Of a DNA stretch of 64,000 nucleotides, positions 50,715 to 59,566 are shown in pieces. Each line of letters begins with the position of its first letter. The first letter of the stretch is position 1. The stretch spans positions 1,436,001-1,500,000 of the forward strand of contig NZ_PDJO01000001.1 of the NCBI RefSeq assembly GCF_002563775.1, given 5' to 3'. The notes under the pieces are model-generated. The model did not search any database. It saw nothing but the letters and a program-made list of their open reading frames with translations, and was not told the origin of the DNA. Made by a program: the position numbers and the translations under genes. The stretch comes from Thioclava sp. ES.031. Lineage in GTDB: Bacteria; Pseudomonadota; Alphaproteobacteria; Rhodobacterales; Rhodobacteraceae.

Positions 50715-51458
50715 ATGTTTGGAATCGATCTCGTCTCCGCTGCGTTCCTGCCCGCCGCCTTCGTGGCGCTCTTTGCGGGTCTGTTGTCATTCCTGAGCCC
50801 CTGCGTGCTGCCGATCGTGCCGCCCTATCTCGCCTATATGGGCGGGGTGAGCATGGGCGATCTGCGTGAGGGCAAGCGCTCGGCCGTGGTCCCGGCGCTG
50901 TTCTTCGTGCTGGGCCTGTCGACGGTGTTCCTGTTCATGGGGTTTGCCGCCTCGACCTTCGGGCGGTTCTTCCTGACCAATCAGGTGCTGTTCGGACGGA
51001 TCGCGGGCGGGGTGATCGTGATCCTCGGCCTGCATTTCCTTGGGGTTTTCCGGATCTCGATCCTTGATCGCGAGGCGCGGCTGGATGCGGGCGACCGGGG
51101 AGGCTCTTCGCTTGGCGCCTATGTGCTGGGCCTCGCTTTCGCCTTTGGCTGGACGCCCTGCATCGGCCCGCAACTGGGCGCGATCCTGTCGCTGGCCGCC
51201 CAAGGCGGCGATCAGGCGCGCGGCACCGCGTTGCTGGCGGTCTATGCGCTGGGGCTGGGCATCCCGTTCCTGCTGGCCGCGCTGTTCATCCAGCGCGCGA
51301 TCGGCGTGATGAACCGGCTCAAGGCCTATATGGGGATCATCGAGAAGACGATGGGCGCGCTTCTGGTCGTCGTCGGGATCTTGCTGCTGACCAACGCGTT
51401 CTCGGCGATCAGCTTCTGGCTGCTGGAGACCTTCCCGTCGCTCGCCAGACTGGGCTGA
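50715..51458 (+). CDS. ccdA: Cytochrome c biogenesis protein CcdA
   Basis: A 247-residue inner-membrane thiol-disulfide carrier with six helices. The two redox cysteines are in LSFLSPCVLPIVPPYLAYMG (first helix) and FGWTPCIGPQLGAILS (fourth). It passes electrons from thioredoxin to periplasmic reductants for cytochrome c assembly. AGGAGG before the ATG. Its stop is 4 bp from the convergent udgX stop. Confidence 0.94.
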   Translation: MFGIDLVSAAFLPAAFVALFAGLLSFLSPCVLPIVPPYLAYMGGVSMGDLREGKRSAVVPALFFVLGLSTVFLFMGFAASTFGRFFLTNQVLFGRIAGGVIVILGLHFLGVFRISILDREARLDAGDRGGSSLGAYVLGLAFAFGWTPCIGPQLGAILSLAAQGGDQARGTALLAVYALGLGIPFLLAALFIQRAIGVMNRLKAYMGIIEKTMGALLVVVGILLLTNAFSAISFWLLETFPSLARLG

Positions 51459-51462
51459 GGCT

Positions 51463-52887
51463 TCACGCCACCATCTGCACCACGCGGGCCAGATCCGCCT
51501 CGAAAGCCCGCATCATCGCGGGCTTTTCCATGTCGGGCAGGCGCAGCAGATAGGACGGGTGGACGGTGATCAGCATCGGCGTGCCGTCGTCGAGCACCTC
51601 CACCGTGCCGCGGCGTTTGAGAAGGTCCCGCCGATCCCCGGTGAGGCTTTCCAGCGCAGTCGCCCCCATCGCGAGGATCAGTTTCGGCTTCACTACGCTG
51701 CGTTCTTGGTCGAGCCACCAGCGGCAGTGATGGATCTCCTGCCGGTCGGGCGACTGATGGATGCGCCGCTTGCCGCGCGGAGTGAATTTGAAATGCTTCA
51801 CTGCATTGGTGAGGAAGGCGCGTTCGCGAATGAGGCCCGCATGCGCCGCCACCTCGTCGAAAAGCTGCCCGGCAGGGCCGACGAAGGGGCGGCCCTCGAG
51901 GTCCTCGAAATCGCCGGGCTGCTCGCCCACGATCATCAGAGACGCATCGAGCGGCCCTTCGCCCGGCACCGCCTGCGTGGCGTTCTCCCAAAGCGGGCAG
52001 CGGCGGCAGGCGTCCAGTCCGGTCAGCAGCTCCGCCCGGTCGCCCGCGGGCGGCGGGGTGGCGCGCTCGCGTGCCAGCCGCTCGGTGATCTTGCCCGCAC
52101 GGACCGGGGCGAGCGTGGGGGCACTCAAAGCCATCTCCTCGGCACGGGCCTGCGCGGTGGCGATCAGCTCGGGGATCAGCCCGGCCTCGGGCAGGTTGTG
52201 CCAATATTTGCGCGGCATCTCGGATTGCATCGCCCCGACCTTCAGCCGCGCCGGGTTGAAGATGTTGCGGAAATAGGTGCGCCAGAGGTCTTCGGTGGCG
52301 TCGTCCGGCAGATCGGGGCGCGGCTGGCCTTCGGAGAAGCGCAGCTTTCCGGCCTCGAAATGCGCGGTCAGATCGGGGGTGAAAATCGACCAGTCCATAT
52401 CGCCGAAGCGTTTGACGAAGAAGGGTGCGGTCAGCTCGCAGATGTAATGCGAGGGCTCGAACCACGCGGCGAAGCGGCGGCGGGACGCGCCCGGATCGCC
52501 GATCTCGCGAAAGCGCACGAAAGCGGTCATTTTGTGGCGGTCGCGCGAGACCTCCTTGGCCATGCGGTTGAGCCGGTCGATGCGCGGATTGGCGCGGTCC
52601 TCCATCAGGCGCTTGTCGGATCGCAGCGCCCAGAGCACCGCGTAAGCCCGCGCGAAGCGTTCCGGGTCGCGATGGCAGACCACGAGGCGGGCGAGCTCGA
52701 CAAAGCCCTTCGGCACGCTCACAGCGCCGCCTGTGGGGGCAGGGGCCTCTTGGGCAAAGAGATCGGCCTCAGCGGCCCCGCGATGCCAGAGAAGCTCCTC
52801 GGGCGGGATGCCAGCGCCCAAGGCCGCGCGGGCCTCATCTCGCCATGCCTCGAACGTGCCGATCTCGGGCAGGGTGATCGTGCGCAT
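51463..52887 (-). CDS. UdgX-type uracil-DNA glycosylase fused to DUF4130 domain
   Basis: A 474-residue fusion. Residues ~1-255 match the DUF4130 / radical-SAM-linked domain (RDRHKMTAFVRFREIGDP, WSIFTPDLTAHFE, RNIFNPARLKVGAMQSEMPR). Residues ~280-474 are a family 4/5-like UDG with Fe-S cysteines (CRRCPLWENATQAV), motif A GEQPGDFEDLEGRPFVGPAG and motif B HPSYLLR. The insert KRRIHQ is the UdgX hallmark, whose His forms a covalent link to abasic DNA. Start overlaps the radical SAM stop (TGATG), giving one repair operon. Confidence 0.93.
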   Translation of the reverse strand: MRTITLPEIGTFEAWRDEARAALGAGIPPEELLWHRGAAEADLFAQEAPAPTGGAVSVPKGFVELARLVVCHRDPERFARAYAVLWALRSDKRLMEDRANPRIDRLNRMAKEVSRDRHKMTAFVRFREIGDPGASRRRFAAWFEPSHYICELTAPFFVKRFGDMDWSIFTPDLTAHFEAGKLRFSEGQPRPDLPDDATEDLWRTYFRNIFNPARLKVGAMQSEMPRKYWHNLPEAGLIPELIATAQARAEEMALSAPTLAPVRAGKITERLARERATPPPAGDRAELLTGLDACRRCPLWENATQAVPGEGPLDASLMIVGEQPGDFEDLEGRPFVGPAGQLFDEVAAHAGLIRERAFLTNAVKHFKFTPRGKRRIHQSPDRQEIHHCRWWLDQERSVVKPKLILAMGATALESLTGDRRDLLKRRGTVEVLDDGTPMLITVHPSYLLRLPDMEKPAMMRAFEADLARVVQMVA

Positions 52888-54122
52888 CACAACAGCCGCA
52901 ACTGCTGTGGCGGCGGGGCGAAACGGGTGCGCAGGTCTGCCGCATCGGTCAGCGCGCGCGGGTGCCAATCCAAGAGCGTGATGAAAGGCTTCGCCTGCTT
53001 CAGGTTCGCTCCCATCCGCCGCAGATCGTCGTAGCGCAGCGTCCGGTGGCGGCGCGTCGCCAGCACGCGACCCACCGTCTTCACCCCCAGCCCCGGCACG
53101 CGCAGCAGCATCTCGCGCTCGGCCCGGTTCACGTCGAGCGGAAACAGATGCCGGTTCGTCAGCGCCCAGGCGAGCTTGGGATCGACCGTCAGATCGAGAT
53201 TGCCATCGGTGGTGCCTTGCGAAATCTCGTCCACGTCGAAGCCGTAGAAGCGTAGCAGCCAATCCGCCTGATAGAGCCGATGCTCGCGCATCAAGGGCGG
53301 CTTGATCAGCGGCAGCACGGCGGAACTGTCCGGGATCGGCGAGAAGGCGGAGTAATATACGCGCTTGAGCGCATAGCTCGAATAAAGTCGCGTCGAGGTC
53401 TTCAGGATCGTCGTGTCATTCGCTCCGTCCGCGCCGACGATCATCTGCGTCGACTGGCCCGCAGGCGCGAATTTCGGGGGGCGTTTGCCGGTGAAGCTTC
53501 GCTCCTTGCGGGCGTCGCGCAGCAGCCGCACATCGCCCATCGCGCGGCGGATCTGGGCGGGATCCTTCTCGGGGGCGTAATCCTGCACCGCCCGGTCGGT
53601 CGGCAGTTCGACATTGATCGAGAGGCGGTCGGCGTAAAGCCCGGCCTCCTCGATCAGTTCGGGCGCGGCATCGGGGATGGTCTTCAGATGGATATAGCCG
53701 CGGAAATTATGCTCCACCCGCAGGAGCTTCGCGATCCGCACCATGTCGGTCATCGTGTCATCGGGCGAGCGGATGATGCCGGAGGAGAGGAACAGCCCCT
53801 CGATATAGTTGCGACGGTAGAATTCCAGCGTGAGGGTCACGACCTCCTCGGGAGAGAACCGCGCGCGGGGGGTGTTGGAGCTGACCCGGTTCACGCAATA
53901 GGCGCAGTCGTAGATGCAGAAATTCGTCATCAGGATCTTCAGCAGGCTGATGCAGCGCCCGTCCGGCGTGTAGGCGTGGCAGATGCCTGAGCCCGTGACC
54001 GAGCCGATCCCCTTGCCATCCTTGGAGTCGCGCCGCTGCCCCCCGCTCGACGCGCAGGAGGCATCGTATTTCGCCGCGTCCGAGAGGATCGCCAGTTTCT
54101 GATCGAGGGTCATTCTCGCCAT
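52887..54122 (-). CDS. Radical SAM protein linked to UDG (putative DNA repair)
   Basis: A 411-residue radical SAM enzyme. Cluster motif CIYDCAYC (about residue 68-75), NRVSSNTPRARFSPEEVV, GLFLSSGIIRSPDDTM. A C-terminal helix-hairpin-helix (LLRVPGLGVKTVGRVLATRR, about 340-359) suggests DNA contact. It matches the family that co-occurs with DUF4130/UDG genes; its reaction is not known. Start may be ATG 54122 or ATG 54113. A promoter with a LexA-type box abuts the start codon. Confidence 0.93.
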   Translation of the reverse strand: MARMTLDQKLAILSDAAKYDASCASSGGQRRDSKDGKGIGSVTGSGICHAYTPDGRCISLLKILMTNFCIYDCAYCVNRVSSNTPRARFSPEEVVTLTLEFYRRNYIEGLFLSSGIIRSPDDTMTDMVRIAKLLRVEHNFRGYIHLKTIPDAAPELIEEAGLYADRLSINVELPTDRAVQDYAPEKDPAQIRRAMGDVRLLRDARKERSFTGKRPPKFAPAGQSTQMIVGADGANDTTILKTSTRLYSSYALKRVYYSAFSPIPDSSAVLPLIKPPLMREHRLYQADWLLRFYGFDVDEISQGTTDGNLDLTVDPKLAWALTNRHLFPLDVNRAEREMLLRVPGLGVKTVGRVLATRRHRTLRYDDLRRMGANLKQAKPFITLLDWHPRALTDAADLRTRFAPPPQQLRLL

Positions 54123-54124
54123 GT

Positions 54125-54157
54125 GTTCACTATATGTTCACATTTTTCACCTTTCAA
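54125..54157 (-). promoter_or_regulatory. LexA-type SOS box within the promoter of the radical SAM-UdgX operon
   Basis: Minus strand: TTGAAA (-35, 54152-54157), 17 bp, TATAGT (-10, 54129-54134). GAAC-N7-GAAC (54125-54139) covers the -10, the typical alphaproteobacterial LexA operator (GTTC-N7-GTTC on the plus strand). The predicted start point falls at about the A of ATG 54122, so the mRNA may be leaderless. Confidence 0.72.
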
Positions 54158-54170
54158 TAAATCCATGACA

Positions 54171-54195
54171 AAGGGGCGCGAAAATCGCGCCCCTT
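54171..54195 (-). terminator. Intrinsic terminator of the DUF2189 gene
   Basis: AAGGGGCGCGA / TCGCGCCCCTT, 11-bp stem with an AAA loop, then TTGTC on the minus strand. It insulates the SOS promoter just downstream. Confidence 0.8.
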
Positions 54196-54215
54196 CGCAA
54201 AACTTCGCCTCGGTT

Positions 54216-54989
54216 TCAGGCCGTCAGGCGGCGATACATATGCCAGCTGGCATGGCCCAGAACCGGCAACACGATGAACAGGCCAAGGAAGACCGGCAGC
54301 ATCCCTATGAACAGGCTCGCCGCGATCACCATGCCCCAGATCGCCATCGAGACCGGGTTGGCGGCCACCGCCCGCATCGAGGTGAGGATAGCGGTGATGA
54401 TGTCGATCTCGCGGTCCATGATCAGCGGCAGGCCGACCACGGTGAAGGAAAACAGGATCGCCGCGAAGGCCGCCCCGATCGCGGAGCCGATCGCCAGCAT
54501 CGTCAGCCCGTTGCCGGTGAACAGGATCTCGGGCGAGCTGGAGACATTGGTGAAGGCCGACAGCCCCATGAACAGCGCGAAGGTCGTGTGGGCCACGAAG
54601 ACCCAGAACATGAACATCATCAGGATCAGCATCGCCATCGAGGGCGTCTGGCGGTCCTTCTCGGAGACGCAGCAGGCGATCACCTCACGCCATTCCAGCG
54701 GCTCCTGCGCCTCCAGCTTGCGCGAGACGGTATAAAGCCCCATCGCCGCGAAGGGCGCGAGCAGCGGAAAGCCGAGCGCGAAGGGGATCAGCCACCATTC
54801 CTCGCCCTGGGCTGCGAACACGGTCCACAGCACGATGCCGCCGAGCACGTAGAAGCCCGAGAACATCAGCCCGAAGGCCGGGGCGCGTTTGAAATCACTC
54901 CATCCTGCTTTCAGGATGTCTGGTATTTCCGAGACCTGAAGGTCGCGGATATGCGGCACCTCGGAAGGCGGCGACGCGACAGTTTGCAT
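54216..54989 (-). CDS. DUF2189 integral membrane protein
   Basis: A 257-residue protein with about six membrane helices and the family start IRDLQVSEIPDILKAGWSDF. Segments such as GLMFSGFYVLGGIVLWTVFA and HTTFALFMGLSAF are hydrophobic. DUF2189 proteins occur near cytochrome c oxidase genes in some species; none is present here. Function unknown. ATG 54989 with GGGAGAAG upstream. Confidence 0.85.
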   Translation of the reverse strand: MQTVASPPSEVPHIRDLQVSEIPDILKAGWSDFKRAPAFGLMFSGFYVLGGIVLWTVFAAQGEEWWLIPFALGFPLLAPFAAMGLYTVSRKLEAQEPLEWREVIACCVSEKDRQTPSMAMLILMMFMFWVFVAHTTFALFMGLSAFTNVSSSPEILFTGNGLTMLAIGSAIGAAFAAILFSFTVVGLPLIMDREIDIITAILTSMRAVAANPVSMAIWGMVIAASLFIGMLPVFLGLFIVLPVLGHASWHMYRRLTA

Positions 54990-55024
54990 GTTTCTTCTCC
55001 CTGACTGAGGGCCCTCTCCCCAAG

Positions 55025-55054
55025 GCCCGCAACTTCACGTTGCGTCACGCGGGC
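55025..55054. other. Nested hairpin between DUF2189 and SDR genes
   Basis: GCCCGC (55025-55030) pairs with GCGGGC (55049-55054), and inside it GCAAC pairs with GTTGC. These two pairings overlap, so they are alternatives or form a small cruciform. Possible terminator of the SDR gene on the minus strand; no T-run. Confidence 0.3.
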
Positions 55055-55095
55055 GTGATCTGTCCAGAGAATTGCTCGCTGCGTCGCCGCGAGGC

Positions 55096-55842
55096 TCAGC
55101 CGCCCATCCGTTTCGTCAGCCGTAGAGAGATCTCATAAGGCAGTCGTTTCAATAGCTTGAGCTGCCATGTGAGGCGGCGGGGGAAGTGGGTCTCGAAGCG
55201 GTCCTTGGCCAGCCCGTCGGCAATGCGGCGGGCGGCCTCGTCGGCTTCGATCACGAAGGGCATGGCGAAATCGTTCTTCTCGGTCAGGCGAGTCTTCACG
55301 AAACCGGGAGAGATCAGACGCACGTCGATCTTTGGCGCATATTCCACGCGCAGGCTCTCGACGAGGTTGATGACGGCGGCTTTCGAGGCGGAATAGAGCT
55401 GCCCCTTCGGCAGCCCGAAGATGCCCGCGACCGAGCCGAAGATCACCAGTTGCCCGCCCTCGCGCAGCAATCCCGGCGCGGCCTGCGCGAACCACAGCGT
55501 GCCGAGCAGGTTCACCTCCACCAGCTTGCGCGCCGCATCGCGCTCGATTTCATCGACGCGGCCGGGATCGTAGAGCGCCGCGGTGATGATCATTGCGTCC
55601 AGCGGCCCGTGGGTGAGGATCTCGCCGCGCGCATCGTCGAGGCTTTCGGGATCGGAGACGTCGCAGGGCACGACCTCGCCCTGACCCAGCTCCGCCTTCA
55701 GCGCGTCCAGCGGCTCGACCGAGCGCGCCGACAGCACCAGCCGCGCCCCGCGCGCGGTCAGTTCGCGCGCCAGCGCCTGCCCGATGCCCGAGCTCGCGCC
55801 CATGATCCAGATGCGTTTGTCCTTGAACTCCACGGTGCTCAT
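55096..55842 (-). CDS. Short-chain dehydrogenase/reductase
   Basis: A 248-residue SDR. Cofactor motif GASSGIGQALA at residues 15-25, catalytic Ser in VIFGSVAG and YxxxK in LYSASKAAVI (about residue 147-151). The Arg following (LVLSAR) suggests NADP. Substrate unknown; the KLLKRLPYEISLRLTKRM tail is amphipathic. ATG 55842 is used; an upstream in-frame TTG is possible. Confidence 0.9.
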   Translation of the reverse strand: MSTVEFKDKRIWIMGASSGIGQALARELTARGARLVLSARSVEPLDALKAELGQGEVVPCDVSDPESLDDARGEILTHGPLDAMIITAALYDPGRVDEIERDAARKLVEVNLLGTLWFAQAAPGLLREGGQLVIFGSVAGIFGLPKGQLYSASKAAVINLVESLRVEYAPKIDVRLISPGFVKTRLTEKNDFAMPFVIEADEAARRIADGLAKDRFETHFPRRLTWQLKLLKRLPYEISLRLTKRMGG

Positions 55843-55878
55843 CCTCTCGCTACTGGAGAGGATACGCGCCAAAACCGT

Positions 55879-56424
55879 TCAGGGTTTCATTCCAAGCGCG
55901 ACAACACACTCGGCCAGCAGCTCGTCGAGCGGTCGCGTGCCCGACAGTTCCAGCACCGGCTCGGACCGGCCTGCCAGCCATTCGTGATGGCGGCTGAGCG
56001 AGCGCCCTGAGAAATAGGGATCGTCATAGCCCGCAGCCCAGGTCAGGAAGGAGCCGTGATTGGCCTCCATGTCGCCGCCCTTGCGGATACGGGTGCCGAA
56101 GCGCGCCGCCTCGCGCTTGCGCAGGCGCGCAAGGCGGATCGGTGTGGGGGCGGTGAGAAAGACGATCAGATCGGCGCCTGCGATTGCGGGCTCCCCCCAG
56201 CCGTCGAGCGAGCCGGAGATTACCCAGCCCTCCGGTTCCTTCGCCTCTTCCATCAACGCCAGCCGCTCGGCGGGGCGGCGCTTGACGGTGTAGGGCGGGT
56301 CGCTCTCGGCCCAGTAGAACTGATCGGTGTCGAGATGGATGACGCCCAGCCGGTCGGCCAGACGTTGCCCCAGCGAAGATGTGCCCGAACCCGCGGCGCC
56401 GGTAATATGAACCCGCGCCGCCAT
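55879..56424 (-). CDS. P-loop kinase-like (adenylate kinase-like) protein
   Basis: A 181-residue P-loop protein. The Walker A is HITGAAGSGTSSLG, with Thr-Ser in place of the usual Lys-Ser/Thr (GSGTS instead of GSGKS), followed by HLDTDQFYWAESDPPYTVKR, as in shikimate/adenylate kinase-like proteins. The missing P-loop Lys is notable and also seen in this subfamily. It begins 6 bp after prfB, so is in its operon. Substrate unknown. Confidence 0.78.
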   Translation of the reverse strand: MAARVHITGAAGSGTSSLGQRLADRLGVIHLDTDQFYWAESDPPYTVKRRPAERLALMEEAKEPEGWVISGSLDGWGEPAIAGADLIVFLTAPTPIRLARLRKREAARFGTRIRKGGDMEANHGSFLTWAAGYDDPYFSGRSLSRHHEWLAGRSEPVLELSGTRPLDELLAECVVALGMKP

Positions 56425-56430
56425 TCGCGA

Positions 56431-57555
56431 TCAGCTCTCAGCTTGCGCGTCGGCGCGGGATTTGCCTTCGAGGCCAAGCGCCAGCGTCGCCGCCATGAAC
56501 CCGTCGAGATCGCCGTCGAGCACGCCCTGCGTGTCCGAGGTCTCGTATTGCGTGCGCAAGTCCTTCACCATCTGGTAGGGCTGCAGCACGTAGGAGCGGA
56601 TCTGGTTGCCCCAGCCGGCCGAGCCCTTGTTCTCGTGGGCCTCGTTGATCGCCGCTGTGCGCTTTTCCAGCTCCATCTGATAGAGGCGCGATTTCAGTGC
56701 CTTCATCGCGATGTCGCGGTTCTGGTGCTGCGACTTCTCCGACGAGGTGACCACGATGCCGGTCGGATGGTGGGTGATCCGTACCGCCGAGTCGGTCGTG
56801 TTGACGTGCTGACCGCCCGCGCCCGAAGAGCGGAACGTGTCGATGCGGATATCGGCGGGGTTCACCTCGATCTCGATATTGTCGTCGACGACCGGATAGA
56901 CCCAGACCGACGCAAACGAGGTTTCGCGCGTGCCCTTGCCGAAGGGCGAGATACGCACGAGCCGGTGCACGCCCGATTCCGATTTCAGCCAGCCATAGGC
57001 ATTGGGGCCGGAAATCTTGTAGGCGCAGGATTTGATCCCGGCCTCGGCGCCCGGTTCTTCGGATTGCAGCTCGACCTCGTAGCCGCGCTTTTCGGCCCAG
57101 CGGACATACATCCGCTGCAGCATCGAAGCCCAGTCGCAGGCCTCCGTGCCACCCGCGCCCGCGTTGATCTCGAGGAAGGTGTCATTCGCATCCGCCTCGC
57201 CATCGAGCAGCGCTTCGAGCTCTTTCGATGCGGCGGTTTCTTTCAGCGCGGCCAGCGAGGCCTCGGCCTCGGAGACGACTTCCTCGTCGTCTTCCATTTC
57301 GCCCATCTCGATCAGTTCGACATTGTCCTCCAGATCCTGCTTGATCCGGTTATAGGTCTCGAACTTGTCCATCAGTTGCTGCCGGTCGCGCATCAGTTTC
57401 TGCGCGCGCGCCTGATCGTCCCACAGGGTGGGGTCTTCGATCATCGCGTTGAATTCCTCGATCCGGTGCGGCGCGGTCTCGAGGTCCATCCGCTGGCCCA
57501 GCAAGGTCAGGGACTTGCGGATCTGTTCGACGGTGTTCTGCGTCTCGGCGCGCAT
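56431..57555 (-). CDS. prfB: Peptide chain release factor 2
   Basis: A 374-residue class I release factor. Stop-codon recognition tripeptide SPF (VRISPFGKG, about residue 208) marks RF2, reading UGA/UAA. GGQ in SSGAGGQHVNTTDSA (about 248) triggers peptide release. The frame is continuous from the ATG; there is no in-frame TGA frameshift site near codon 26 as in E. coli. AAGAGGATG before ATG. Confidence 0.97.
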   Translation of the reverse strand: MRAETQNTVEQIRKSLTLLGQRMDLETAPHRIEEFNAMIEDPTLWDDQARAQKLMRDRQQLMDKFETYNRIKQDLEDNVELIEMGEMEDDEEVVSEAEASLAALKETAASKELEALLDGEADANDTFLEINAGAGGTEACDWASMLQRMYVRWAEKRGYEVELQSEEPGAEAGIKSCAYKISGPNAYGWLKSESGVHRLVRISPFGKGTRETSFASVWVYPVVDDNIEIEVNPADIRIDTFRSSGAGGQHVNTTDSAVRITHHPTGIVVTSSEKSQHQNRDIAMKALKSRLYQMELEKRTAAINEAHENKGSAGWGNQIRSYVLQPYQMVKDLRTQYETSDTQGVLDGDLDGFMAATLALGLEGKSRADAQAES

Positions 57556-57634
57556 CTGTCATCCTCTTGAAAGCTTGGCCCGCGTGATACGAGATCGGGG
57601 CGGCGCCCGCAAGGCGGCGCGGGGGAAATTGCGT

Positions 57635-57666
57635 GGGCCGCGCGGCGTTGAAAAGCGGCGCGGCCC
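57635..57666. terminator. GC-rich hairpin between prfB and tpiA
   Basis: GGGCCGCGC pairs with GCGCGGCCC (9 bp) around a 14-base loop, 40 bp after the tpiA stop on the minus strand. No T-run; weak terminator or 3'-end hairpin. Confidence 0.45.
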
Positions 57667-57705
57667 TTGTGTCTGTGGCCTCCGTGGTGCGGAGCGAGGC
57701 GTGGC

Positions 57706-58449
57706 TCAGCTTGCCTCGAGCGCCGCGATGATCGCGCCGAAATCGCTGGCCTTGAGCGAGGCCCCGCCCACCAGCGCGCCATCAACGTTGGAGGTCGCGA
57801 AAATCTCTTCCGCGTTGGAGGGTTTGACCGAGCCGCCATAGAGCAGGCGCATCCCGTTGCCCTCATCGGCGAAGCGCGCGACCAGCGTGTTGCGCATGAA
57901 GTCATGCACCTCGGCGATCTGCTCCAGCGTCGGCGTGCGGCCCGTGCCGATCGCCCAGACGGGTTCATAGGCGATCACGCAATTGGCCGCGGTCGCACCA
58001 TCGGGAACGGACCCGGCAAGCTGCGCGCCGATCACGTCGAGCGTCTGTTCGCCGTCGCGCTGCGCCTCCGTTTCGCCCACGCAGATCACCGCGATCAGAC
58101 CTGCGCCAATCGCCGCCTCGGCCTTGGCGCGCACGATCAGGTCGCTTTCGTGGTGGTCCGCGCGACGCTCGGAATGGCCGACGATGACGTAAGAGCCACC
58201 CGCATCCGCGATCATCTGCGCCGAGATGTCGCCGGTATGCGCGCCGCTTTCGTTCATGTGGCAATCCTGCCCGCCGACCGCGAGCTTGCCGCCAGCCGCT
58301 TCCGCCATCGCGCCGATCAGCGTCGCGGGCGGGCAGAGCAGCACGTCACAGGCGGGGGACGGATGCGCTTCGGTCAGCGCCGAGACCTCGCCCAGATTGC
58401 TCTTGAGCCCGTTCATCTTCCAATTGCCGGCGGCCAGTTTCTTGCGCAT
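57706..58449 (-). CDS. tpiA: Triosephosphate isomerase
   Basis: A 247-residue TIM barrel. [11 protein letters not shown] (Lys), VIVGHSERR (catalytic His about 94), [14 protein letters not shown] (catalytic Glu about 165) and YGGSVKPSN. It interconverts dihydroxyacetone phosphate and glyceraldehyde-3-phosphate, supplying both GAPDHs at 4.7-7.0 kb, though it is not linked to them and no LacI-type dyad is seen upstream. Confidence 0.97.
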   Translation of the reverse strand: MRKKLAAGNWKMNGLKSNLGEVSALTEAHPSPACDVLLCPPATLIGAMAEAAGGKLAVGGQDCHMNESGAHTGDISAQMIADAGGSYVIVGHSERRADHHESDLIVRAKAEAAIGAGLIAVICVGETEAQRDGEQTLDVIGAQLAGSVPDGATAANCVIAYEPVWAIGTGRTPTLEQIAEVHDFMRNTLVARFADEGNGMRLLYGGSVKPSNAEEIFATSNVDGALVGGASLKASDFGAIIAALEAS

Positions 58450-58537
58450 GTGCGATTATTCTCCCTGATGTCGTTGGGCCTGACATTAGGGCAGGGGGCG
58501 CAGGCTCGCAAAGGGCAAATTGGCGCGGGGACGCGAC

Positions 58538-58909
58538 TTAGCCGTTGCTCTGGGGGGCTTCCATATCGGCGAACTTGATCGACTCGCCGCAGCCGCATTC
58601 ATCGACCACGTTCGGATTGCGGAACTTGAAGCCCGATTCCAGAAGGCCGGTCTCGTAGTCGATCTCGGTGCCCAGCATGAACATCTGCGCCATCGGCGCG
58701 ATCAGCACACGGGCGGGACCCTTTTCCACGACGATATCCATCGGCCCGGCCTCGGCCGCGACCTCCATCGTGTATTCCATGCCCGCGCAGCCCCCTTTCT
58801 TAACGCCGATGCGGAAGCCAGCCGCATCCTCGCGCGACATCAGCTTGGCGATCTGCGCGACGGCGGCGTCGGTCAGGGTGACGGGATCTTGTCCGGGGAC
58901 GTTGAACAT
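58538..58909 (-). CDS. IscA/HesB-family iron-sulfur assembly protein
   Basis: A 123-residue A-type carrier. The three cysteines appear in VKKGGCAGMEY and VDECGCGESIKF, the standard C...CxC pattern. It passes Fe-S clusters to apoproteins. No isc/suf genes are adjacent. ATG 58909. It was next to the 3' end of the DUF3307 gene before an IS66 insertion. Confidence 0.92.
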   Translation of the reverse strand: MFNVPGQDPVTLTDAAVAQIAKLMSREDAAGFRIGVKKGGCAGMEYTMEVAAEAGPMDIVVEKGPARVLIAPMAQMFMLGTEIDYETGLLESGFKFRNPNVVDECGCGESIKFADMEAPQSNG

Positions 58910-58934
58910 TGGGGGCTCTCCTTCACCGAGTAAT

Positions 58935-59081
58935 TTAGTCGGGGACGGGCAGGATTCCAAGGGGCGGAAGCTGTCCCAAAAGCGCGAGCGTGGCGTAAGA
59001 GGCGGCGAGCGCCCAGCCGAAAGAGGCCAGCGTGCCGATGATCACATATTCGGATTTAAGCTGCGTGTCGCTCTTCGAAAG
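58935..59081 (-). pseudogene. 3' fragment of a DUF3307 gene cut off by IS66
   Basis: Forty-eight codons remain in frame up to TAA at 58935: SDTQLKSEYVIIGTLASFGW and then ALAASYATLALLGQLPPLG. The adjoining 5' part lies at 62236-62831 beyond the IS66 element. Joining the parts with one copy of the target duplication gives a 244-residue frame. Confidence 0.85.
59074..59081. repeat. Left 8-bp target-site duplication of the IS66 element
   Basis: TTCGAAAG, identical to 62236-62243 on the other side. Eight base pairs is the standard duplication for IS66. Confidence 0.92.
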
Positions 59082-59140
59082 GTAAGGCTCCGGGGAGGAC
59101 CGTCTTTCGGACTTGAGGCTGGCGGCGTAGGTCCGGAGCT

Positions 59141-59566
59141 ATGTCCGACCATAGATACAGACCCGAAATTGAGATCCTTTCTGTCACCGATACCGGGCGC
59201 CGTCGGCGTTGGACGGATGAAGAGAAGGTGCGCATCGTTGAAGAAAGCTTTGGCGGTAGAGGGCGTGTCGCCGAGACAGCCCGGCGTCATGATATTGGCC
59301 GCACCCTGCTGGTGCGCTGGCGTCGCCAATACCGCGAAGGCAGGCTGACGAGCGGCGATGCACGACCGCAGTTCACACCGTTGGCCATCGCCGCTCCTGA
59401 AGAAGCGGAGGATCAAGGCGGACCGTTTGCACCGGTTCCGACGCCAGAGACAGCCGAGGTCCTGATGGCAGATATTACCCTCGCGAATGGCCGTCGCCTG
59501 TCTGTGGCGGCCACGATTGACCCGATGGTGCTGGCGCGCCTCGTGCAAGCCCTGGATCCGTCATGA
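59141..59566 (+). CDS. tnpA: IS66 TnpA (Orf1)
   Basis: A 141-residue protein with a N-terminal helix-turn-helix (RRRWTDEEKVRIVEESFGGR, ARRHDIGRTLLVRWRRQYRE). IS66 TnpA is needed for transposition with TnpB and TnpC. tnpB overlaps its stop (ATGA). Confidence 0.92.
   Translation: MSDHRYRPEIEILSVTDTGRRRRWTDEEKVRIVEESFGGRGRVAETARRHDIGRTLLVRWRRQYREGRLTSGDARPQFTPLAIAAPEEAEDQGGPFAPVPTPETAEVLMADITLANGRRLSVAATIDPMVLARLVQALDPS

Noticed and set aside
57478..57555. Programmed +1 frameshift in prfB
   Set aside because: The frame is continuous from the ATG with no in-frame TGA in the first codons.
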